A DNA stretch of 64,000 nucleotides from Kribbella sandramycini (GTDB taxonomy: Bacteria; Actinomycetota; Actinomycetes; Propionibacteriales; Kribbellaceae): contig NZ_JABJRC010000007.1 of the NCBI RefSeq assembly GCF_013131805.1, positions 372,001 through 436,000 of the forward strand. Direction: 5' to 3'. Numbering within the stretch: the stretch's first letter is position 1; every line of letters begins with the position of its first letter. Positions 31,887 to 41,169 of this stretch are shown piece by piece. The notes under the pieces were generated by a model, which made no database searches, was not told the origin of the DNA, and saw only the letters and a list, made by a program, of their open reading frames with translations. The translations under genes were made by a program, and so were the position numbers.

Positions 31887-33950
31887 TCAGTCGCCGTTGG
31901 TGGTGCTGTGGGCGGTGCTGGTCGACGGCGTGGTCTTGTTGACCTGGAGCAGGAACTCGATATTCGACTTGCTCTCCTTGAGCTTGCCGATCAGCAGCTC
32001 CAGGGCGGCCTGGCCGTCGAGGGCCGACAGCACCCGGCGCAGCTTCCAGACGACCTGGGTCTCGTCCTTCGACATCAGCAGCTCCTCGCGGCGGGTGCCG
32101 GAGGCGACGACGTCGATGGCCGGGAAGATCCGCCGGTCGGCGAACTCGCGGCGCAGCCGGAGCTCCATGTTGCCGGTGCCCTTGAACTCCTCGAAGATCA
32201 CCTCGTCCATCTTCGAGCCGGTCTCGATCAGCGCGGTGGCCAGGATGGTCAGCGAGCCGCCGTCCTCGATGTTGCGGGCCGCGCCGAAGAACCGCTTCGG
32301 CGGGTAGAGCGCCGAGGAGTCGACGCCGCCGGACAGGATCCGGCCGCTGGCCGGGGCCGCGATGTTGTACGCGCGGCCGAGCCGGGTGATCGAGTCGAGC
32401 AGGACGACGACGTCGTGGCCGAGCTCGACCAGCCGCTTGGCCCGCTCGATGGCGAGCTCGGCGACCGTGGTGTGGTCGTCGGCCGGCCGGTCGAACGTCG
32501 AGGCGATGACCTCGCCCTTGACCGTGCGCTGCATGTCGGTGACCTCTTCGGGCCGCTCGTCGACCAGCACGACCATCAGGTGCACTTCGGGGTTGTTCGT
32601 GGTGATGGCGTTCGCCAGCGCCTGCAGCACCATCGTCTTACCGGCCTTCGGCGGCGAGACGATCAGACCGCGCTGGCCCTTGCCGATCGGGCTGACGATG
32701 TCGACGATCCGGGTGGTCAGCACGCCCGGCTCGGTCTCCAGCCGGAGCCGCTCGGTCGCGTACAGCGGGGTCAGCTTGTTGAAGTCCTGCCGCTGTTTGG
32801 CGATCTCCGGGTCCGACCCGTTGACGGTGTCGATCCGGACCAGCGGGTTGAACTTCTCCTTGCGCTCACCCTCCTGCGGCTGCTTCACCGCGCCGGTGAT
32901 CGCGTCACCCTTGCGCAGGCCGTAGCGCTTGACCATCGAGAGCGCGACGTACACGTCGTTCGGGCCGGGCAGGTAGCCGCTGGTCCGGACGAAGGCGTAG
33001 TTGTCGAGGACGTCGAGGATGCCGGCCGCGGGGACGAGGACGTCGTCCTCGCTGATCGTCGGCTCGGCGTCGAACCGCTCGCCGCGGCCCCGGTTACGGC
33101 CGGACTCGCGGTCGCGGTCACGCTCGCGGCCGCCGGTCGCCGGCTGGCCCTCACGGGTGCGATCCCGGTCCCGGTCGCGGCCCCGGCGGCGGCGGCGACG
33201 GCCCTCGCCCTCCTCGCCGGTCTGGTCCTGCCGGTTGTCCCGACCCTGGTCACGGCCCTGGTCACGGTTCTGGTCGCGGCCCGAGTTGTCCCGGCCGTCG
33301 CGACCGCCGTCCCGGCCCTGCTGGTCCCGACCGGAGTTGTCCCGGGCCTGCTCGCCGCGGGCCTGGTCACCGCGGGACTGGTTGTCGCGGTTGCCGTCCC
33401 GGCCGGAGTTGTCCCGGTTCCGGTCGCGGTTGCGCTCCCGATCGCGGCCGGAGTTGCGGTCGCGGCTCTCCCGCTCACCGCGGTCCGCGGGCTGCTCACC
33501 GCGGCTCTCGACGGCCGTACCGTTCTGCGCGGCGACCTGAACGGCCGGTGCCTCGGCGACCGGCGCGCTCTCGAGCTTCGGAGCCTCCGCCGGAGTCTCG
33601 GTCTTCGGCGCCTCGGCCGCGGCTGCGGCACGCGTCCGCCGGCTACCCCCCTCGCGCTTGACCGGAGCGGTCTTCGCCGCCGGGGCCGCCACGCTCTCGT
33701 CGAGCGTCGGCTGGGTCGCCTTCGCCCGGGAACCGCCGGTGGAACCACCCGCGGCGCCGCCCGTCTGAGCGGCCTTGATCGCCTCGATCAGCTGGCCCTT
33801 GCGCAGTGCGCCGGTGCCCTTGATGCCGAGCGTCCCGGCGAGCTGCTTGAGCTCGGGGAGCAGCATGCCCTCGAGGCCGCCACCGGCCTTGCGGCGACGC
33901 GCCGGCGATGCGGCAGCGTCGGAACCGGCGGCTTCAACAGTTTCTGTCAC
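31887..33950 (-). CDS. rho: Transcription termination factor Rho with a long Arg/Asp-rich insertion
   Basis: Hexameric RNA-dependent ATPase that ends transcription; 687 residues versus about 420 in E. coli. The N-terminal SAP-like Rho_N part is at about 25-70 (GMLLPELKQLAGTLGIKGTGALRKGQLIEAI). An insertion of about 210 residues follows. The RNA-binding CSD domain starts at GILDVLDNYAFVRTSGYLPGPNDVYV, and the RecA core has PPKAGKTM (Walker A), VVLLDSITRLGRAYN (Walker B / Q loop) and SGTRREELL. The GTG at 33950 (MTETVEAAG) has AAGGA six bases upstream and fits homologues; further reading to 34031 has no support. Such insertions in actinobacterial Rho add RNA affinity. Confidence 0.95.
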   Translation of the reverse strand: MTETVEAAGSDAAASPARRRKAGGGLEGMLLPELKQLAGTLGIKGTGALRKGQLIEAIKAAQTGGAAGGSTGGSRAKATQPTLDESVAAPAAKTAPVKREGGSRRTRAAAAAEAPKTETPAEAPKLESAPVAEAPAVQVAAQNGTAVESRGEQPADRGERESRDRNSGRDRERNRDRNRDNSGRDGNRDNQSRGDQARGEQARDNSGRDQQGRDGGRDGRDNSGRDQNRDQGRDQGRDNRQDQTGEEGEGRRRRRRGRDRDRDRTREGQPATGGRERDRDRESGRNRGRGERFDAEPTISEDDVLVPAAGILDVLDNYAFVRTSGYLPGPNDVYVALSMVKRYGLRKGDAITGAVKQPQEGERKEKFNPLVRIDTVNGSDPEIAKQRQDFNKLTPLYATERLRLETEPGVLTTRIVDIVSPIGKGQRGLIVSPPKAGKTMVLQALANAITTNNPEVHLMVVLVDERPEEVTDMQRTVKGEVIASTFDRPADDHTTVAELAIERAKRLVELGHDVVVLLDSITRLGRAYNIAAPASGRILSGGVDSSALYPPKRFFGAARNIEDGGSLTILATALIETGSKMDEVIFEEFKGTGNMELRLRREFADRRIFPAIDVVASGTRREELLMSKDETQVVWKLRRVLSALDGQAALELLIGKLKESKSNIEFLLQVNKTTPSTSTAHSTTNGD
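33076..33491 (-). repeat. rho: RD/NR/GRD low-complexity repeat region within rho
   Basis: Codes for an Arg/Asp/Asn/Gly/Gln-rich stretch with recurring units such as RDNSGRD (three copies), NRDQGRD and GRDRDRDR, plus a polyarginine run near 33190. Almost only CG-rich codons are used, giving imperfect direct repeats in the DNA. It is part of the Rho protein, not a CRISPR array. Confidence 0.85.
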
Positions 33951-34272
33951 GTGAGGTCCTTCCCACACGGATCGTCGAGATGCGGACAGCACCATCGACA
34001 GTTTCATCGCCACGGCCGAACGAAACGGCACGTGGGTTCACAGGCTCTCGCTCGATCTGAGTCCCCCCGGACATCCCCGGCGCAGGCGGCGCAAGATCAC
34101 GTTCACTTGGGGGGTCGCCACACAACACAGGGTGCCGGGAGCACAGCCCGGATCGTGACGAGAGTTCACCGATCACCTGGAGGGGATCGGGTGAGTCGAG
34201 ACTAGCACCTCAGCGGGTCGTCAGAGCGACTCAGGGGGTTCAACGCGTGTCAGCTCCGGCTTGTTCCCCGCC
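33951..34272 (-). other. 322-bp gap between thrB and rho: rho leader region
   Basis: It has no supported gene. A hairpin probably ending the thrB transcript lies at 34167-34193, and a CCGGG/CCCGG stem at 34135-34151. The rest is the likely rho promoter and a leader of roughly 200 nt. An 80-codon frame on the minus strand (34176-33934) crosses the rho start and has no sign of selection. Rho mRNAs often have long autoregulated leaders; that is general knowledge, not seen here. Confidence 0.5.
34167..34193 (-). terminator. Candidate terminator of the argS-thrB operon
   Basis: CACCGATC (34167-34174) pairs with GATCGGGTG (34185-34193) over eight pairs with one bulged G, ten-base loop. It lies 80 bp past the thrB stop. 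Confidence 0.4.
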
Positions 34273-35169
34273 TCACCCGGCCTCCATCGACCAGACCTGT
34301 ACGCCGACTGGATCGATCCGCAGCTCGTGCCGCTCCCAGCCGTCCGGCGCGGGCGGGCACGGGCTACCTCCGAGTACGACGACGGTCGGCCCCGCGCCGC
34401 TGACGATCGCGGCCAGCCCGCTGCCCCGAAGCTTGTGCACCAAGGCCAAGCTCTCGGGCATCGCGGGCTCCCGGAACTCCTGGTGCAACCGGTCTTCGGT
34501 CGCGGTCAGCAGCAGCTCGGGCCGCTGCGTCAGCGCGGCCACCAGCAACCCGGCCTTGCCGGCGTTCGCCGCGGCGTCCGCATGCGGTACGACGCTCGGC
34601 AGCAAACCCCGAGCCTCCTTCGTCAGCACGCGATTGGCCGGCACGTAGGCCACCGCGCCGACGCCGTCCGCCGGCTCCAGCCGGACGGCGCGCCCCGCGT
34701 CGCCGTCCACCCAGGCGATCGTGAAACCGCCGTACACCGCGGCGGCCACGTTGTCCGGATGACCTTCGATCTCGTTGGCCAGCAGGAGCAGCCGCTCCCG
34801 ATCGAGCGGCTCACCGGCCAGCCCGTACGCCGCGGCGAGCCCGCCGACGATCGCCGCCGACGACGACCCGAGCCCACGGCCGTGCGGAATCCGGTTCTCA
34901 CAGCGCAACGTGAAACCAGGCACCGGTACGCCGAGCGCCGCCAGCCCGGCCCGGATCGACCGGACGACCAGATGCGACTCGTCGAGCGGTACGTCGCCGG
35001 CCCCGCAACCCGTGACCTGGACGGTCACCCCGGAGCCGCCCGGGGTGACGACCAGCTCGTCGTACAGCTCCAGCGCGAGCCCGAAGGCGTCGAAACCGGG
35101 CCCGAGGTTCGCGCTCGTCGCGGGGACGCGGACGCGAACCTGGTCACACGGGCGGCGCTCGTCCCCCAC
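34273..35169 (-). CDS. thrB: Homoserine kinase (GHMP family)
   Basis: Phosphorylates homoserine with ATP in threonine synthesis. GHMP motifs are present: N-terminal VPATSANLGPGFDAFGLAL, the ATP loop PHGRGLGSSSAAIVGGLAAA (about residues 90-110) and the C-terminal IVSGAGPTVVVLG. At 298 residues it is typical. The start is GTG 35169, four bases after the thrC stop, so the two are co-translated. Last gene of the hom-thrC-thrB set. Confidence 0.95.
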   Translation of the reverse strand: MGDERRPCDQVRVRVPATSANLGPGFDAFGLALELYDELVVTPGGSGVTVQVTGCGAGDVPLDESHLVVRSIRAGLAALGVPVPGFTLRCENRIPHGRGLGSSSAAIVGGLAAAYGLAGEPLDRERLLLLANEIEGHPDNVAAAVYGGFTIAWVDGDAGRAVRLEPADGVGAVAYVPANRVLTKEARGLLPSVVPHADAAANAGKAGLLVAALTQRPELLLTATEDRLHQEFREPAMPESLALVHKLRGSGLAAIVSGAGPTVVVLGGSPCPPAPDGWERHELRIDPVGVQVWSMEAG

Positions 35170-35173
35170 GCCG

Positions 35174-36238
35174 TCAGACCAGACCTGCGACGCGGGCGAC
35201 GGCGTCGGTATCGGCAGGGGTCACCGGCGACTTGTCCACCTTGGCGTGGTCGAGCGCGGTGTCGATGTCCTTCAGGCCGTGGCCGGTGACCGTGATGACG
35301 ACGGTCGAGCCGCCCGGCAGCCGGCCCTGCGCCTTCGCGTGCAGCAGGCCGGCGACCCCGGCCGCCGACGCCGGCTCGACGAACACGCCCTCCTTGGCCG
35401 CCAGCTCCCGCTGCGCGTCGAGGATCTGGGCATCGGCGACCATCTCGATCCGCCCGCCGGACTCGTCCCGCGCGGCTTCGGCCAGCGTCCAGGACGCCGG
35501 GTTGCCGACCCGGATCGCGGTCGCGACGGTATCCGGCCGCTCGACGATCGAGCCGCGCACGATCGGCGCCGCGCCCTCGGCCTGGAAACCCCACATTTGC
35601 GGCGTCCTGGTGGCCAGCTTGTCCTTGGCGTACTCGACGTAGCCCTTCCAGTACGCCGGCAGGTTGCCCGCGTTGCCGACCGGCAGCAGGTGCAGGTCGG
35701 GGGCGTCGCCGAGCGCGTCGCAGACCTCGAACGCCGCGGTCTTCTGGCCCTCGAGGCGGACCGGGTTCACCGAGTTCACCAGCGCGACCGGGTAGTTCTT
35801 GCCGAGCTCGCGGACGATCCGCAGGCAGTCGTCGAAGTTGCCGTCGATCGAGACCAGCTTGGCGCCGTGCAGGATCGCCTGCGCGAGTTTGCCCTTGGCG
35901 ATCCGGCCGGCCGGGATCAGCACCAGCGGCAGCATCCCGGCCCGGGACGCGTACGCCGCGGCCGAGGCCGAGGTGTTCCCGGTCGAGGCGCAGACCACGG
36001 CCTTGTCCCCGGCCTGCGCGGCCAGCGAGATCGCGACCGTCATCCCGCGGTCCTTGAAGGAGCCGGTCGGGTTGTTGCCCTCGATCTTCAGCCAGACCTC
36101 GCACCCGGTCTGCTCGCTCAGCCACTGCGCGGCCACCAGCGGCGTACCGCCCTCGCCGAGCGTGACCACCGGAGTGTCCGTCGAGACCGGGAGCCGGTCG
36201 CGGTATTCCTCGATCACGCCACGCCACTGGTGAGCCAT
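35174..36238 (-). CDS. thrC: Threonine synthase
   Basis: PLP enzyme converting O-phosphohomoserine to threonine, 354 residues, the short fold-type II form common in actinobacteria. The PLP Lys is K62 in NPTGSFKDRG. The phosphate-binding loop is LPVGNAGNLPAYW, and STGNTSASAAAYA is the second cofactor motif. The C-terminal TVTGHGLKD is conserved. ATG 36238, four bases after the hom stop. Confidence 0.96.
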   Translation of the reverse strand: MAHQWRGVIEEYRDRLPVSTDTPVVTLGEGGTPLVAAQWLSEQTGCEVWLKIEGNNPTGSFKDRGMTVAISLAAQAGDKAVVCASTGNTSASAAAYASRAGMLPLVLIPAGRIAKGKLAQAILHGAKLVSIDGNFDDCLRIVRELGKNYPVALVNSVNPVRLEGQKTAAFEVCDALGDAPDLHLLPVGNAGNLPAYWKGYVEYAKDKLATRTPQMWGFQAEGAAPIVRGSIVERPDTVATAIRVGNPASWTLAEAARDESGGRIEMVADAQILDAQRELAAKEGVFVEPASAAGVAGLLHAKAQGRLPGGSTVVITVTGHGLKDIDTALDHAKVDKSPVTPADTDAVARVAGLV

Positions 36239-36242
36239 GTTC

Positions 36243-37535
36243 CTACTCGCCTTCTACCCGCATCACACTGCTGACTTCACGGACGATGTCCATGTCCCGC
36301 AAGGCCTCCACGGTTCCGGACAGGGCCGCGTCGGTCGCGGTGTGGGTGACGACCACCAACTCGGCGTCGCTGCCCCGGCCCTCCTGGCGGACGGTCTGGA
36401 TCGACACGTCGTGCTCGGCGAAGGCCTGGGCCACGGCCGCCAGCACACCGGCCTTGTCGGCCACGTCCAGGGACACGTGGTAGCGGGTCATCGCCTGGCC
36501 CACCGGACGCACGGCCCGCTGGGTGTACGACGACTCGCCGACCCCCGGCACACCCTTGAGCCGGTTCCGCGCGGCGGACACGAGATCCCCGAGGACTGCG
36601 CTGGCCGTCGGGGCGCCGCCGGCACCACGACCATAGAACATCAGCTGGCCGGCCGCCTTACTTTCCACGAAAACGGCGTTGTACGCGTCCCGGACGCTGG
36701 CCAGCGGATGCGTCACCGGGATCATCGCCGGGTAGACGCGGGCGCTGACCGAGTCGGTCGCCTCGTCGAGCTCGCAGATCGCCAGCGACTTCACCACGCA
36801 GCCCATCTCCCGGGCCGAGGCGATATCGGTCGCGGTCACCTCGGTGATGCCCTCGCGGTGCACATCGGCGATCGAGACCCGGGTGTGGAAGGCCAGGCTG
36901 GCCAGCAGCGCCGCCTTCGCGGCCGCGTCGAACCCCTCGATATCGGCGGTCGGGTCGGCCTCGGCGTACCCGAGGGCCTGCGCCTCCTCGAGCGCCTCGT
37001 CGAAACCGGCGCCGGTGGAGTCCATCTTGTCGAGGATGTAGTTGGTCGTGCCGTTGACGATGCCCATCACCTTGGTCACGTCGTCACCGGCCAGCGACTC
37101 GCGCAGCGGCCGCAGGATCGGGATCGCGCCGGCGACGGCGGCCTCGAAGTACAGGTCGCGCTGGTACTTCTCCGCGGCCGCGAACAGCGTCGGGCCGTCC
37201 TCGGCGAGCAGCGCCTTGTTCGCCGTGACGACGGAGGCGCCGTGCTCCAGCGCGGTCAGGATCAGGCCGCGCGCGGGCTCCAGGCCGCCGATGACCTCGA
37301 TCACCAGATCCAGGTCGCCGCGGGAGACCAGCGCCTGCGCGTCGGTCGTGACCAGCGCCGGGTCGACCGCGATGTCACGCTCCCGGCCGGCCCGGCGGAC
37401 GGCGATCCCGGCGATCTCCAGCCGGGCGCCGACCCGGGCCTCCAGGTGATCCGCCTGCTCGGTCAGGATCCGCACCACTTCGGTGCCGACCACTCCGCAA
37501 CCGAGCAGGCCGACCTTCAGAGGTTTCGCACTCAT
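36243..37535 (-). CDS. hom: Homoserine dehydrogenase with C-terminal ACT domain
   Basis: NAD(P)-dependent reduction of aspartate semialdehyde to homoserine, the branch to threonine and methionine. N-terminal nucleotide motif GLLGCGVVGTEV (residues 9-20), catalytic-region GIVNGTTNYILDKM and the substrate motif EALGYAEADPTADIEGFDAAAK are intact. The last 75 residues (YHVSLDVADKAGVLAAVAQAFAEHDVSIQTVRQEG) form an ACT domain that should give threonine feedback. 430 residues. The ATG at 37535 overlaps the lysA stop as ATGA. Confidence 0.96.
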   Translation of the reverse strand: MSAKPLKVGLLGCGVVGTEVVRILTEQADHLEARVGARLEIAGIAVRRAGRERDIAVDPALVTTDAQALVSRGDLDLVIEVIGGLEPARGLILTALEHGASVVTANKALLAEDGPTLFAAAEKYQRDLYFEAAVAGAIPILRPLRESLAGDDVTKVMGIVNGTTNYILDKMDSTGAGFDEALEEAQALGYAEADPTADIEGFDAAAKAALLASLAFHTRVSIADVHREGITEVTATDIASAREMGCVVKSLAICELDEATDSVSARVYPAMIPVTHPLASVRDAYNAVFVESKAAGQLMFYGRGAGGAPTASAVLGDLVSAARNRLKGVPGVGESSYTQRAVRPVGQAMTRYHVSLDVADKAGVLAAVAQAFAEHDVSIQTVRQEGRGSDAELVVVTHTATDAALSGTVEALRDMDIVREVSSVMRVEGE

Positions 37536-38938
37536 CCCTCGACCCCCATGTCCAGCAGCAGCATGTCGTCCTCGGTCTCACGGCGCAGGACGACACGCGT
37601 CTGCCCGTCCTTGACCGCGATCACCGGTGGCCGCGGTACGTGGTTGTAGTTACTCGCCATCGAGCGGCAGTACGCGCCCGTCCCCGGTACGGCGACCAGG
37701 TCGCCGGGGCCGACGTCGGAGGGCAGGAACTCGTCCTTGACGACGATGTCGCCGGACTCGCAGTGCTTGCCGACGACCCGGGCCAGGGTCGGCGTGGCGT
37801 CGGAGTACCGGTTCGCGAGCGTGCAGGAGTAGTCGGCGTCGTACAGCGCGGCGCGGATGTTGTCGCTCATCCCGCCGTCGACCGAGACGTACGTCCGGGC
37901 GGCGCCGTTGTCGAGCGCGACCTCCTTGACCGTGCCGACCGAGTAGACCGTGCACATCGCCGGGCCGACGATCGCCCGGCCGGGCTCGATCGAGACCTTC
38001 GGGACGCCGACGCCGAACGCGCGGCACTCGTGCTCGACGATCTTGCCCAGCTCGGTGGCCAGCTGCGCCGGGTCCGACGGGTCGTCCTGGGTGGTGTAGG
38101 CGATCCCGAACCCGCCGCCCAGGTCGAGCTCCGGCATATCGACGCCAAGCTCCTCGGAAACCCTTGCGTGCAAGGAGATCACGCGTTTCGCGGCCACCTC
38201 GAAACCGGCCGAGTCGAAGATCTGCGAGCCGATGTGCGAGTGCAGGCCGAGGAGCTCCAGCTCGGGCGCTTCGTTGACCCGGGCAACGGCTTCGAAGGCC
38301 GCGCCGGAGGCGATCGAGAAGCCGAACTTCTGGTCCTCGTGGGCGGTCGCGATGTACTCGTGGGTGTGCGCCTCGACGCCCGCGGTGACCCGGACCATCA
38401 CCGGCGCGACGATGCCGCGCTCGCGGGCCAGCGCGATCAGCCGGTCGATCTCGAACAGCGAGTCGGCGACGATCCGGCCGACGCCGGCGTCCAGCGCGCG
38501 GGTCAGCTCGGCCACCGACTTGTTGTTGCCGTGCAGCCCGAGGCGCTTCGGGTCGGCGCCCGCGCGGAGCGCGACGGCCAGCTCGCCGCCACTGCAGACG
38601 TCGAGGTTCAGCCCCTCCTCCATCACCCAGCGGACGACCGTCGTACTCAGGAACGCCTTACCGGCGTAGAAGACGTCGAAATCCTTGAAGGCGGTCTTGA
38701 AGGCGCGGGCGCGGGCGCGGAAGTCCTCCTCGTCCAGGACGAAGGCCGGGCTGCCGTGCTCGGCGACCAGCTCGCGGACGTCGACGCCGCCGATCACCAG
38801 CGAGCCCTCCGCGGTCTTCTTCGCCGTCCCGGACCAGAGCTGCGGGACCAGGTCGTTGACGTTACCGGGGGTGTGCAGCCAGGACGGGCCGCGGTGGCCG
38901 GCCTGGGCGTGCAGCGCGCCCGCCTCGTGGGCCCTCAC
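37532..38938 (-). CDS. lysA: Diaminopimelate decarboxylase
   Basis: PLP enzyme that decarboxylates meso-DAP to lysine; 468 residues. Fold-type III motifs: the PLP Lys in VFYAGKAFLS, HSHIGSQI, the glycine loop DLGGGFGI, EPGRAIV and the C-terminal CRSMASNYNHVPRP. The start is GTG 38938 (MRAHEAGALHAQ), which overlaps the argS stop as GTGA. The N-terminal SWLHTPGNVNDLVPQLW segment is usual for actinobacterial LysA. Coupled in turn to hom by ATGA. Confidence 0.95.
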   Translation of the reverse strand: MRAHEAGALHAQAGHRGPSWLHTPGNVNDLVPQLWSGTAKKTAEGSLVIGGVDVRELVAEHGSPAFVLDEEDFRARARAFKTAFKDFDVFYAGKAFLSTTVVRWVMEEGLNLDVCSGGELAVALRAGADPKRLGLHGNNKSVAELTRALDAGVGRIVADSLFEIDRLIALARERGIVAPVMVRVTAGVEAHTHEYIATAHEDQKFGFSIASGAAFEAVARVNEAPELELLGLHSHIGSQIFDSAGFEVAAKRVISLHARVSEELGVDMPELDLGGGFGIAYTTQDDPSDPAQLATELGKIVEHECRAFGVGVPKVSIEPGRAIVGPAMCTVYSVGTVKEVALDNGAARTYVSVDGGMSDNIRAALYDADYSCTLANRYSDATPTLARVVGKHCESGDIVVKDEFLPSDVGPGDLVAVPGTGAYCRSMASNYNHVPRPPVIAVKDGQTRVVLRRETEDDMLLLDMGVEG

Positions 38939-40593
38939 ATCCGCTCCGGGGCGGAGACGCCGAGCAGGTCGAGGCCGTTGGCCAGCACGGTCCGCGTCGC
39001 GGACACCAGGGTCAGGCGAGCCTTGTGCACCGGCTCCACCTCCTCGTCGCCGCGGGGCAGCACCCGGCAGCTGTCGTAGAACTTGTGGAACGCCGAGGCG
39101 GTGTCCTCGAGGTAGCGGGCGATCCGGTGCGGCTCGCGCAGCTCGGCCGCCGTCGCGACGATCCGCGGGAACTCGGCCAGCGCGCGGAGCAGATCGCCCT
39201 CGCGCTCGTGGCTGAGCAGGCCGGGCGCGAACTCGTCCAGCTTGATGCCGAGCTCGTCGGCGTTGCGCAGGATCGAGGCCAGCCGGGCGTGCGCGTACTG
39301 CACGTAGTAGACCGGGTTCTCCGAGACCTGCTTGGTCATCTCCTCGATGTCCAGCGTCAGCGGCGAGTCGACCGGATAGCGGCACAGTGTGTACCGGAGC
39401 GGGTCGACGCCGCCCTCCTCGACCAGCTCGGCCAGCGTGACGATGGTGCCGGCCCGCTTGGACAGCCGCATCTCCGCGCCGCCCTTGAGGATCTTCACCA
39501 GCTGGCCGATCAGGATCTCGATGTTGTGCCCGGGGTCGTCGCCCGCGCAGGCCGCGATCGCCTTCAGCCGGTTCACGTAGCCGTGGTGGTCGGCGCCGAG
39601 CAGGTAGATGCAGACCTCGAAACCGCGCTCGCGCTTGTTCACGTAGTAGGCGGCGTCGGAGGCGAAGTACGTCGGCTCGCCGTTGGACCGGATCATGACC
39701 CGGTCCTTGTCGTCGGTGAAATCCGTCGTCCGCATCCAGAGCGCGTCGTCGGCCTCGTAGAGGTGGCCCTGGGCGCGGAGCTTCTCGATCGCGTGGCCGA
39801 CGCCGTCCTGCTCGTGCAGGCTGCGCTCGGAGTACCAGACGTCGAACTTCGTCCGGAAGTGCTCCAGCTGGCTCTGCTGCTCCTTGAGCTGGCGCTCGTA
39901 CCCCGCCTCGCGGAACGCGACGGCCTGCTCGTCGGCGGGCAGCTCGGTGATACCGGGCACCTCGGCGACGATCCGCTGGGCCAGCTCGCCGATGTACTCG
40001 CCGTGGTAGCCGTCCTCGGGGATGGGCTGCCCGGTGGCCGCGGCCTGCAGGCTGGCGCCGAACTTGTCCATCTGGTTACCGCGGTCGTTGATGTAGAACT
40101 CGCGGGTCACCTTGGCGCCGGCGGCGATCAGCACCCGGGCCAGCGCGTCGCCGACGGCGGCCCACCGGGTGTGGCCGAGGTGCAGCGGGCCGGTCGGGTT
40201 GGCCGAGATGAACTCCAGGTTCACCGCGACGCCCTGCAGGGTGTCCGTCGTCCCGTACGCCGGGCCGGCGTCCAGGATCACCTGGGCGATCTTGCCCTGG
40301 GCATCGGCCGCGACCCGGACGTTGAGGAAGCCGGGGCCGGCAATCGACACCTCGGTGATCGCCTCGTCGTCGGTCAGCTTGGCGGCCAGCAGCTCGGCGA
40401 ACTGGCGCGGGTTCATCCCGGCGCGCTTGCCGAGCTGCATGGCGACGTTGGTCGCGTAGTCCCCGTGCTCGGGGTTCTTGGGCCGCTCGACCTTCAGCTC
40501 GCGCGGCAGCCCGCCCTCGACAGTGATGGCGCCGTCGGCGGCGAGTGCGGTCAGGGCCTGCAGGATCTTCTCAGCGAGCTGTTCCGGGGTCAC
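38935..40593 (-). CDS. argS: Arginyl-tRNA synthetase
   Basis: Class I synthetase of 552 residues. N-terminal tRNA-recognition domain (LPRELKVERPKNPEHGDYATNVAMQLGK), the HIGH signature as HLGHTR in NPTGPLHLGHTRWAAVG, the KMSKS-like loop reduced to MRLSKRAG, and the DALR anticodon-binding C-terminus (YYVQYAHARLASILRNA onward). The GTG at 40593 is the first gene of the argS-lysA-hom-thrC-thrB operon; all junctions overlap or are within 4 bp. A tRNA-Arg gene lies 1.8 kb away. Confidence 0.96.
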   Translation of the reverse strand: MTPEQLAEKILQALTALAADGAITVEGGLPRELKVERPKNPEHGDYATNVAMQLGKRAGMNPRQFAELLAAKLTDDEAITEVSIAGPGFLNVRVAADAQGKIAQVILDAGPAYGTTDTLQGVAVNLEFISANPTGPLHLGHTRWAAVGDALARVLIAAGAKVTREFYINDRGNQMDKFGASLQAAATGQPIPEDGYHGEYIGELAQRIVAEVPGITELPADEQAVAFREAGYERQLKEQQSQLEHFRTKFDVWYSERSLHEQDGVGHAIEKLRAQGHLYEADDALWMRTTDFTDDKDRVMIRSNGEPTYFASDAAYYVNKRERGFEVCIYLLGADHHGYVNRLKAIAACAGDDPGHNIEILIGQLVKILKGGAEMRLSKRAGTIVTLAELVEEGGVDPLRYTLCRYPVDSPLTLDIEEMTKQVSENPVYYVQYAHARLASILRNADELGIKLDEFAPGLLSHEREGDLLRALAEFPRIVATAAELREPHRIARYLEDTASAFHKFYDSCRVLPRGDEEVEPVHKARLTLVSATRTVLANGLDLLGVSAPERM

Positions 40594-40654
40594 CGCCCCA
40601 GCCTAATGGCGACCGGCCCGATCCTTGGACTCGCCATCCACAGCCCGGAACGGG

Positions 40655-41158
40655 TCACCTGTCGACACTCACCGTGATCCTGGCGCCACCGGTGAACCGG
40701 ACATCCCACGGCGCCGGCTGCCCGTCGACGGTGATCTTGAGGTTCTTACACGCTCCGGCGAGGCATTTTTCGTCGTACTTGAGCCCCCAGAGCGTGAAGA
40801 ACTGGGCCAGCGTCGGCTGCTCGGAGGTGGTCTTGGCCTCCACGTACACGAGTCCATCGGTGGTGTGGGTGTGGACGGCGGCCTGCTCGGCCCGGATCCG
40901 GTCGACGCCGATCCCGGCCGGGACCTGGACCGGATTGCCGTCCACGATCACCTTGACCCGCAGCGTGTACGGCGACGGCCCGGAGAAGTCGAGCGGGAGT
41001 CGTTCGAACCCGGCCTTCTCGATGTAGGAGACGGCGTCCCGGGGAGCGTCCCAGGGCGGGGCGGTGGTGCGGAGGTCGGCCGCCGCCGGTTTGGCGGGGC
41101 CGACTCCGCAACTGGCGAGCAGAAGTACCGCGGCCAGCGCACCCACTTCTGCTCTCAC
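40655..41158 (-). CDS. Putative lipoprotein with HTHTxDG motif, function unknown
   Basis: A 167-residue protein with a lipoprotein signal peptide (VGALAAVLLLASCGVG; lipobox LASC, Cys about 17). The mature part has the pattern VIVDGNPVQVPAGIGVD, HTHTTDGLVYVEA and TLAQFFTLWG, a conserved small domain I have seen in unannotated secreted proteins of bacteria and archaea. The paired His could bind metal, but this is speculation. GTG start. It stands 61 bp upstream of argS on the same strand and 11 bp after the PspC-domain gene. Confidence 0.7.
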   Translation of the reverse strand: MRAEVGALAAVLLLASCGVGPAKPAAADLRTTAPPWDAPRDAVSYIEKAGFERLPLDFSGPSPYTLRVKVIVDGNPVQVPAGIGVDRIRAEQAAVHTHTTDGLVYVEAKTTSEQPTLAQFFTLWGLKYDEKCLAGACKNLKITVDGQPAPWDVRFTGGARITVSVDR

Positions 41159-41169
41159 GAAGGGTCAGA

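Noticed and set aside
33076..33491. Short direct repeats resembling a CRISPR array
   Set aside because: The units are degenerate, in frame with rho and lack unique spacers of constant length.
30888..34205. 1105-codon open frame on the plus strand opposite prfA, rpmE and rho
   Set aside because: It lies entirely antisense to well-conserved genes and shows no motif. Long antisense frames are expected from the codon bias of 70 % GC DNA.
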